In this document: positions 57,901-64,000 of the stretch, in pieces
Position numbering within the stretch: the stretch's first letter is position 1
How the letters are laid out: each line of letters opens with the position of its first letter
Origin: Symsagittifera roscoffensis
Lineage: Eukaryota > Xenacoelomorpha > Acoela > Convolutidae
DNA: 64,000 bases
Direction of reading: 5' to 3'
Assembly (NCBI RefSeq): GCF_963678635.1
Contig: NC_087065.1
Location: 33,787,679 to 33,851,678, forward strand
The notes under the pieces: model-generated
Told to the model about the DNA's origin: nothing
Database searches by the model: none
Seen by the model: only the letters and a program-made list of their open reading frames with translations
Position numbers and translations under genes: made by a program

Positions 57901-60900
57901 ACCTTTGTTCTCACTGTTGCAGTTGAGGTGCTCGTGTTTATTTCTATATATGGTATGTTCTCGTTTCTGTCGGACTCTCCTTAGATCTTCTTCGTATCTC
58001 TTTCTCTGCATCTCTTCTCGTATTGTCTCTTCTTCCTCTTCATTGCGACTCCAGATCTCATTTTGTCCTGATTCCAATTTAGTGATAGTAACTCCAAAGC
58101 TCTTTAACTCACGCATCCGTTTCAAATGCCTCTGAGCTAAATCTTGCATGAGTTGAGCCTACGCGTTCAAAAATGGACAACTGAGCATGTGATCGAGATT
58201 CATTGAAATTCACATTTCCCCAAAATTACATTTTCATAGATGTATTTTTGCAAAGCTTAATTTTAACAAAATTGTTGCTCTCAGAAAAAAGTCTACTTGG
58301 AGATCAGAAAGAATGGCATGCTCAGTTGCCATTGATTGTTTGATCATAAGACCTACATGTCTAATTTTGTCCTCCATAACTACTTGATTCAACTTGACCA
58401 TATCTTCCTCCAGGTTTCCCAACTCCTCTTCCAAGACCTCTACTCGTGTTGAATCTAATGACCTCTGGAGGGAGTCGTTTTCTGCCTCGATCTGTTCAAG
58501 CTGGTATCTCATGCTCGCAATCTCAGAGTCCGGATCGTCATCGAAATTTTCAGATTCCTTTGAAAGTTCAAATCTTATTTAAACCACTTTTTTTCAGCAA
58601 AAATTCTTTCAGCACTTTTTTTCAGGAAAAAAGAGAGTTGAAATAGTTCACCTTATCCAGCAAGTGCAGCTCAAGTAACTCCGACTGTAGTTGTTGGATT
58701 TTCCGGTTTTCTTTTGACTCTTTCTTGCGTTCCAAATAGTAGTTAACTTGCGTCAATTTCCTCACGTCCGACATTAAGTAGTCGTGTGTCTCTTTTTCGA
58801 CTACCATTTGTGCTAACAAGTTATCTTGTTCATCTATTTCTGGCATTTCTGACTCTAGAATTGTTGTTTTTGGCTTTTGTTCAGCGGTATGAGCAAAACT
58901 TTTTTTAAAACATACTTTTGTCTCACTTATTTTTTTCGAAACCTTAGAAAGTAGAAATTTTTTTGCGACATAATTTCATAGAACGCTAAATAATGAGCGA
59001 TAAATTTTTTTTTCTGAAAATTTTGAGATTTGCTCATATCTATTGTCTATTGGGTCTGACTGCATATCGTTTGTTTTTTCGGGTTTCTTGCTATGGTCTT
59101 GATTCGTTTCAATTTTCGTTTCGTTTTTAGCTGCACATATATTTGCAAGTGTCATGCTTTCGTCCAATTTTGTCGCTATTATCACGCCCAGCTCATCTAT
59201 GTCATCGTCTTCGATAACTTCAGGCTGTTTTTCGCTGTACGGGTTTTTTGCGTTGTCTCCCATTTTATTCGAAACTTTATATAACTTTATTAATTGAATA
59301 AGCAAATAAACTGGTGTTTGAGTTTTATTTTTTTAATCAACTGAGGTTATGTTTTTTAAAAATATAGTTATCTGTTTACTTTATAAATGGTATAAAAATC
59401 ATAAAAGCGGAAAAAACAACAAGTGGTTTTGAACAATATGAACAATATAAATGTGAATGCAAAAATATGCAAGGGAATTAAAAGTGAACATTATATAAAA
59501 CTATTTCTTAAAAGACAACTTTGATAAGTGATAGTTGGAAGTCCATTCATTTTGATAGTATCTGAGAAAGGAAATAAGGTCAATTTTTCAGGAAATGTGA
59601 GGTTGAGGAGAGAAATAAGAGTCAGAGAGTGGGTGCAACTGAATAGTTTGAAATCATAAAGCGATTAAAGGTGACTGACTATTTGACTGGTTTGTTAGAA
59701 TGAGTTACCTCTGCATAACACAAGTGAGTTGTTCCTCGGTGCAGTTCGGATCTAGGTTGCCAATCACAAGAGTAGCACTACTATCTACATGGTGCGAGAC
59801 TGCCGGCGGAAACAACTGTGTCGCGCCGTGTTGTGGGGAGATCAGCGAGTTAACTAGCGCGGCCGCCGCAATGGGACTGGAAGCTAGGGACCCCTGTGGA
59901 AAGGTGGATTGGTGGGGGAGGGGGCTTAGATTGAAGTGGTGGGGGTTCTGAGGAGCTACAGACATTAGGGTGGCGCAGCTAGACGTAGGGATATTATTGT
60001 TAAATTGGATATTTTGGTGATGCTGGCTTGGGAGGTGGGAGTTCTGGTGATGGTGGGAGGGGCCGGCGGACGTGGGTAAAGTGGGGAGAGGAGAAGAGAG
60101 GTGCGATGCCAGCTGATGAGCCAGTTGGACATTGGCAGCAGCTGCGGCCACCTGTCAACACAACACACAACTCACTATGTCACTATAACTAACCTACACT
60201 ACTAGCTTAGACTAACTAAGAGTTCAGTATACAGTATTGTTTGTGCCATAAATGAAGGGATATTTAATTTTGCTCTGGTTCGACCTTTTTAAACCAATGA
60301 TGTATGCTCAAAATCAGCTTCTGGCATGTTTCTGTTGGCGATTGTATGTCGGTTCGATTTGATTTTTGCCTCGATAGTTTTTATTTTGATGACTGGGGGA
60401 CTGGTTTGTGTAAACTGAATATGCCATGTGTAGATATAATATAGGAAATAGTGAATTATGAGGAGGTTGAGAGGCAGCCACAGAGCTAATCAGTAGTTAC
60501 AACATTAACAACAAAACAGTCACAGTAGAATGCGATCAAAACAGAAGTTTAGAGTGCAAGAAAAAAGTGAAACAAAAGCAGGTTAATGCAGGAGTAAATG
60601 CGAATATGCCCTAAGCAAACAATATCAACTTTTTTGGGCACAAAAAAAAAACAGAAAATATTAGGAGAAAAATTAAAAGGGTTACGAATTTTTTTGAAAG
60701 AGAAAAAAAATTTCGATCATTTTGCGCTCACTCTTATCAGATAATAGTTTTGAAAGGTTGCTAATTGTCTTACCTGGTTCTGCAGCATGGCGGGGTTCAT
60801 CATGTGGTGTTGGAAGGCGGCCGCTGCCCCTGGATTTGTCAGTTCGGCATAATTCAACCTACAACATCAAACCATTTTACTACTCAATGAAACGCTTGGT

Positions 60901-63900
60901 ATGATTTTTCAAATATTTATGAACCATTAGCTTTCTAACCCATAGAATTAAAACCGCGTGCTGAAATAGTTTGTTCACTTACGCCTGTTGTTGGGCAGCC
61001 CATGTCTCTGCAGCAGCCGCCGCAGGCAGGAATGCAGCCATGGCTAAAACAACAACAACAACTATATTATACTGTCCCCGCCAACTTAATTAACCAGTTT
61101 GTCGCCCCAAAACGAGAATTTAAACAAGGTTGTCTCTGACCAACTCATCAATGAGTCCCTGTAAATCCTAGTTATACCAAGTTTCGTTTATAAGTAGCTC
61201 GCTATAAAAAACCGGCGGATATTGAACAAACCGCCATCTTGCATTGTCATCTACAAACCGCCACATCTTGAAGCCGAATTTACATCAGAGTTACGTAAAT
61301 TAGATAAGAGTAACGTAACAATTGCACAACCGCAAAAAACCAAGCCTCGAAAAATCTAAAGCTAACCAACTTGGAAGCAACGAGCATCAGATTTAGACCA
61401 TGTGAGTAAAATAACCGGAATGGTTGTAATAATTACGATAACTTTCATTTTGCTCAAATCAAGGATCGAAATCACACAGTGAAAAACGCGGAATGAATTG
61501 TGAATTGATATTTGAAATTCATTAAGGTCTTTTCTGTCTGACATAACCCACCAGAAATACGTAAACTGACAATAGAAACATTTTTTTCTGATATAGTAAG
61601 AATTTTTTCTCATTGTCATTTAGTCAAAATCTGTTGGCAAAACGGAATCTTGCAAGTAACACAGAATGTAAACATTACTGTCATCAAAGTCACAATTTGG
61701 TCTTCTCATTTCTTGCTATTCCGATTACTCACTTCGTGCTCAAATTTTTATCTCAAACCGAAACAGTTTTTAATCAACTGTTTTCGACAGAAACTCTTAC
61801 CATCTAAAAAATTTTGATTTCTTGCGATTTAAATTAAAAAGATTTTTCAGCTGCTACCAATTTTTTGTAGAGTTTGAGGGATTTTGCTTGCAAAACTTGT
61901 TTTCAAGCTGTATACATTAATAACACCAACAACTTCTTTACAATTTTTCTTAAATAATCTTGGTAGATCGCCATTCGACATTTTAATCCATTTTAAGGCA
62001 TCTTGCAATTTTTCGATATTGTTTGCAAAATTATATTGCGAAATTGTTTATTTTTTAGCTAGATAGTTAAGCTTTTGGAATACTAACGATTGGGAAACTG
62101 TCCTGAGGCGGCGGCTGCAGCCAGCACTGCGGGGTTGATGAGGGCGGCAGCGGCTGCAGATTGGTGGTTGAGTTGGTGTTGCTGATGCTGCTTCGGCTTC
62201 TGCACTTTCGTGTTGCTCTTTGCAAACTCCAGTCTCAATGTCTGCGGCAGATCCGGATCGAATCGCACACCCTGCACGCCAAAAACAAATCTTTCATAAT
62301 CGGAAAAATACTTTGTGTCCAATGAGATTAACGCCATTAAAATAAATATATATAGTAAAATAAATATTCCTCACTTTCCCACTATCTTATTAAAATTATT
62401 TGTTTTACGGTCTATAGCGCTGATTTTGAGATCAAAAAGTCTTGATCTAATTCTAGTTTTATTTGAATTTTCGGATAAATTGTTTTTATAAGTTATAACA
62501 ATCCAATTGGACTTTCTGGAGTAAATCTTTTGATTACGTCTGAGTGCCAGTGTGTAGTGTTTTACAGAACGTGAAAAGTTCCCTGATCGTGAGTAAATGT
62601 CAACACCCATTGCAATTTTGCAGCATATATCTGCAGTGTCAAAAGGTGCACATGGGCCTATCTCTCCTCCCCAGACAACATCAGGGAGTTGAGATGAACC
62701 CGAGTCAAGTCACAGGTAACGTGACCTATAGTGGTGTAAGTAACAGTGTTACATAGTGAAACTTGGCCCGGAACATGTTTCTGGATTCCGGATTGGATAT
62801 CCATGTGTAAAAAATAATTCTTTGATGCTGCATTGTCAGTCCAGTTGTGTATACTAACATATTGCGTATATATTGTGAATAGTTCAACAACGAAGAGTGC
62901 TATTTTTTTTAAATTGAACATCAATTATTCAGATTAAAATGACAATAACTGCTCGCGCTTAAATTCTGCTTCGACGTCTGAACTGACGTAGACACCTCTT
63001 CCGATAACTGATGATGGCTACTACAGTATATGGTGCGAGTAATGTATATAGTATGTCGTATGGTTGGTCTCTGGTATATACGACAGGCATTACGTGTGGT
63101 ATACTGACTGAATGATCAGGCATTGTGGATTCCAAGATACGACACTTCCTAGAAATGAACACTTCTTCGTAACTTAACCAACCACGTCACAAGCTAATTA
63201 AATATTTCAAATGTTAAGCATTTTATCTGAGAAACAAAAAGGTGTATCAGCACGGGTCCAAGATATTGAAACAAACAACATCAGTGAGTTACGTTTGTAT
63301 GCGGAAATACGAAAACTATTGGCAGCCTTAATTGACTTTGGGTCATTTTGACCATGTTTGTCTGATGCATTTAGTTAATAGGGCTGGGAAAGAGGAAAAG
63401 AACCCGCCGAGTCTCTATTCGTTTGGAGAGCATCGACTAATGCATTTTGTTGGGGTGGGGCGGAACTCCCTCTGAATTCGAGAGGATGCGCGGGAAATTA
63501 AGCGGGATGAACACCCACTGTCGCCAATAAAGACTCAATATCCCCCTCATCTTGAGAAGGGAAAACACCCGCTCGTCTGTTATTAAGTTCAAAGAAAATG
63601 AAATGGCTAAGAGAGTTTTCACTATAAACGTAACACCATTACTCATACACAGTTAGTGTTTTTCAGATTGGCAAAAATAACTAATATGTTTTAGCCAATC
63701 CCAAAAAGAGAAACGACCATAGCTACTTGGACTAAGTGGGGAGAGGGGGGGGGGTGTTCTTACCAAGTCTAACATTCACATATGATTACCTTATTTCTTT
63801 TGTACTATAGGGGAGGATCGTTTTCAGATACCATGGTGAATTAGATCCATGATTTCCAACAATGCCATATTTCGCTTCAAGCGTGGAAGATGATGGCCAA

Positions 63901-63973
63901 TCTTTCTCACCTGTAGTGATTGTTTGGCGGCCTCTGCACTGCATCTGGAGTCAAACATGACAAATCCAACGGG
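54791..63973 (-). CDS. RBPMS / couch potato / MEC-8-like RNA-binding protein, 5' end outside window
   Basis: Eight exons, all with GT-AG borders and matching phases, sum to 1299 bases (432 residues plus stop): 63973-63911, 62271-62088, 61043-60983, 60858-60774, 60151-59709, 55975-55795, 55329-55177, 54919-54791. The first two carry the second half of RRM1 (PVGFVMFDSRCSAEAAK, GVRFDPDLPQTLRLEFAKSN), nearly identical in plan to RBPMS, Couch potato and MEC-8. The middle is Ala/His/Gln-rich. A second RRM follows: RNP2 is LVIGNLD in exon 5, then FAGFSRLAYHK and a weak RNP1-like LCIAQFT in exon 6, then AAASALATLQGS and GLIVTLNPGK in exon 7. Two RRMs in this order is the MEC-8 plan; vertebrate RBPMS and fly Cpo have one. 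The family controls splicing and mRNA localisation. RRM2 is interrupted by about 40 Ser/Thr/Pro residues. The first half of RRM1 lies beyond 64,000. Confidence 0.85.
55177..55329 (-). CDS. RBPMS-like exon, RRM2 end
   Basis: SLAAAASALATLQGSRQL is helix 2; GLIVTLNPGKHAP is the last strand. Donor AAG|gtacca. If not spliced, the frame runs to a stop at 55087-55089. Confidence 0.75.
55538..55700 (+). repeat. GGGGCGGATC repeat with poly-G run
   Basis: CAGGGGCGGATCTAGGATTT, then about 15 G (55565-55580), then GCTCCCAGAACACTATAAGC. Same family as the copy at 41,700-41,915. Lies in the intron between RRM2 exons. Confidence 0.65.
55795..55975 (-). CDS. RBPMS-like exon, RRM2 middle with insert
   Basis: FAGFSRLAYHKYPG is the expected strand 2, followed by eight Ser and a Thr/Pro/Ser-rich stretch before TPLCIAQFT (strand 3). 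Donor ACG|gtgaga. Confidence 0.8.
56728..56805 (-). CDS. Cys/His-rich gene, proposed last exon
   Basis: Acceptor tttttggtttgag ends at 56806. Twenty-five codons and TGA. The G+C-rich island in AT-rich DNA supports it. Weak donor upstream; tentative. Confidence 0.35.
   Translation of the reverse strand, partial: NGREVVEVEVPPRPAMSSDYSYEGL
56728..57417 (-). CDS. Small Cys/His-rich (zinc-binding?) protein nested in an RBPMS-like intron
   Basis: The ATG at 57417 opens a frame whose core reads ICSLYQRGERCKFKDDHYAY and then HICQRC, a spaced HPK and SRLCH. A Cys-Cys-His-Cys-Cys-His-Cys pattern like this is typical of small zinc-binding modules, but I cannot name the family. Two ends are possible. 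The plain frame runs to a stop at about 57000, ending in low-complexity Lys/Gln. Alternatively, donor AAA|gtttat (57063) joins in phase 0 to 56805-56728, which encodes NGREVVEVEVPPRPAMSSD and six more residues before TGA, giving 143 residues. The second end looks more protein-like. The gene lies 208 bases downstream of the coiled-coil gene, same strand, and inside the host intron 55,976-59,708. Confidence 0.5.
57064..57417 (-). CDS. Cys/His-rich gene, main exon
   Basis: 118 codons up to the proposed donor, with all the metal-ligand candidates. A candidate acceptor (tttgtgaatcag) lies about 50 bases before the ATG. Confidence 0.5.
57585..57590 (-). terminator. Polyadenylation signal of the coiled-coil gene
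   Basis: AATAAA on the - strand, 35 bases past the stop at 57625. Confidence 0.6.
57625..58158 (-). CDS. Coiled-coil gene, last exon
   Basis: Acceptor aacgcgtag; 177 codons from AQLMQDLAQRHLKRM to FVPQADVFS and TGA. Confidence 0.75.
   Translation of the reverse strand, partial: AQLMQDLAQRHLKRMRELKSFGVTITKLESGQNEIWSRNEEEEETIREEMQRKRYEEDLRRVRQKREHTIYRNKHEHLNCNSENKGLYNYNSLREHGSRRYLYDTPDYEEKHQNLHEDSEFQRSGTSSSENFAKDKEIIGKDLLNSQRSSLSNMTEAEKLNKREENNSFVPQADVFS
57625..59263 (-). CDS. Coiled-coil protein gene nested in an RBPMS-like intron
   Basis: Start ATG 59263 (MGDNAKNPYSEKQPEVIEDD). Supported exons are 58557-58297 and 58158-57625 plus a middle exon ending at 58652 (LELHLLDK|gtgaac); junctions are phase 0. 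The middle and third exons are Glu/Leu/Lys/Gln heptad-rich (e.g. YQLEQIEAENDSLQRSL), predicting long coiled coils. The last exon is highly charged (EEEEETIREEMQRKRYEEDL), becoming Ser/Asn-rich, stop TGA 57627-57625. The link from the first exon is unclear: the frame of exon 1 meets that of exon 2 but is interrupted by one TGA at 58978-58976, and no good donor is visible before it. An acceptor (ttctag, ending about 58860) precedes the middle exon. Total length would be about 420 residues. Family not recognised. Confidence 0.6.
58297..58557 (-). CDS. Coiled-coil gene, third exon
   Basis: Acceptor ctttcaaag; 87 codons from ESENFDDDPDSEIASM; donor CAA|gtagac. Confidence 0.75.
58652..58859 (-). 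CDS. Coiled-coil gene, second exon
   Basis: SEMPEIDEQDNLLAQMVVEK onward, heptad-rich. Acceptor ttctag; donor AAG|gtgaac. Confidence 0.65.
58976..59263 (-). CDS. Coiled-coil gene, first exon (3' border uncertain)
   Basis: Acidic start with VIEDDDIDELGVIIATKLD and a Lys/Asn-rich continuation. Coding character fades after RYEQISKFSE (about 59010). Confidence 0.5.
   Translation of the reverse strand: MGDNAKNPYSEKQPEVIEDDDIDELGVIIATKLDESMTLANICAAKNETKIETNQDHSKKPEKTNDMQSDPIDNRYEQISKFSEKKIYRSLFSVL
59709..60151 (-). CDS. RBPMS-like large exon, linker plus RRM2 start
   Basis: A His/Pro/Ser/Asn-rich linker, then SATLVIGNLDPNCTEEQL: strand 1 (RNP2) and helix 1 of RRM2. Exit phase 2 at AG|gtaact. Confidence 0.85.
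60774..60858 (-). CDS. RBPMS-like small exon
   Basis: Encodes LNYAELTNPGAAAAFQHHM and MNPAMLQNQ. Donor CAG|gtaaga, exit phase 0. Confidence 0.8.
60983..61043 (-). CDS. RBPMS-like small exon (Ala/Gln-rich)
   Basis: Encodes MAAFLPAAAAAETWAAQQQ. Phases 1 and 2 fit its neighbours. Confidence 0.75.
62088..62271 (-). CDS. RBPMS-like exon with RRM1 end and Ala-rich linker
   Basis: Starts GVRFDPDLPQTLRLEFAK, the last helix and strand of RRM1. Then come Lys/Gln/His and two Ala runs. Donor C|gttagt, exit phase 1. Confidence 0.9.
62272..63910 (-). other. RBPMS-like intron between the two RRM1 exons
   Basis: 62600-62760 and 63380-63560 have higher G+C, and a G-run occurs at 63745-63753. No exon with proper borders and phase was found. 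These could be conserved intronic elements. Confidence 0.4.
63911..63973 (-). CDS. RBPMS-like exon with RRM1 RNP1
   Basis: Twenty-one codons, phase 0 at both ends, with the RNP1 block PVGFVMFDSR. Donor CAG|gtgaga. Confidence 0.9.
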
Positions 63974-64000
63974 CTGAAACGAAAAACACGAAATATTCAA

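Larger units (their letters stand above)
60152..62087 (-). other. RBPMS-like introns around the two small exons
   Basis: Intervals 60152-60773, 60859-60982 and 61044-62087 are AT-rich with no further exon or repeat that I can support. Confidence 0.5.

Overview
The window is nuclear DNA of an invertebrate animal. Genes are split by long GT-AG introns and the code is standard. Intergenic and intronic DNA is AT-rich and full of short dispersed repeats, LINE remnants and LTR-retroelement pieces. The gene families (RBPMS/MEC-8, MIC19, ZCCHC9, Ly-6/uPAR, chymotrypsin fold) are animal families. I cannot name the phylum. Two tight same-strand gene pairs, each with a gap near 200 bp, and splice acceptors just before start codons fit a lineage that uses operons and spliced-leader trans-splicing, but this is inference.

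Left end (1-5.1 kb): the 3' part of an LTR retroelement on the + strand. It has an envelope-like ORF open at the window edge, an overlapping unrecognised 602-residue ORF, a 158-residue ORF on the opposite strand and a probable 3' LTR. Directly after it lies a Ly-6/uPAR-type gene (5.2-18.8 kb; 12.3 kb first intron packed with repeats). The N-MIC19/CHCHD3-like gene (19.5-25.9 kb) and the single-exon ZCCHC9-like zinc-knuckle gene (26.1-26.8 kb) follow on the same strand, so 5-27 kb is a co-oriented three-gene cluster.

27-36 kb is repeat-rich and has no gene I can support. A two-exon secreted serine-protease homologue that has lost all three catalytic residues lies at 36.3-37.5 kb. Two decayed Ty3/gypsy pol copies of one lineage follow in opposite orientation (38.2-41.3 kb on -, 43.3-44.8 kb on +). 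45-53 kb is a block of about 3 kb present twice, separated by fold-back and 32-bp tandem repeats.

Right end (54.8-64 kb): on the - strand, eight exons of an RBPMS/couch-potato/MEC-8-like RNA-binding protein. It continues past the window edge and has two RRMs, the second carrying a long low-complexity insert. One of its introns (55,976-59,708) holds two more genes on the same strand: a coiled-coil protein gene and a small Cys/His-rich gene about 200 bp apart.

A short interspersed element of about 400-540 bp recurs at least eight times and is the main shared repeat of the window.
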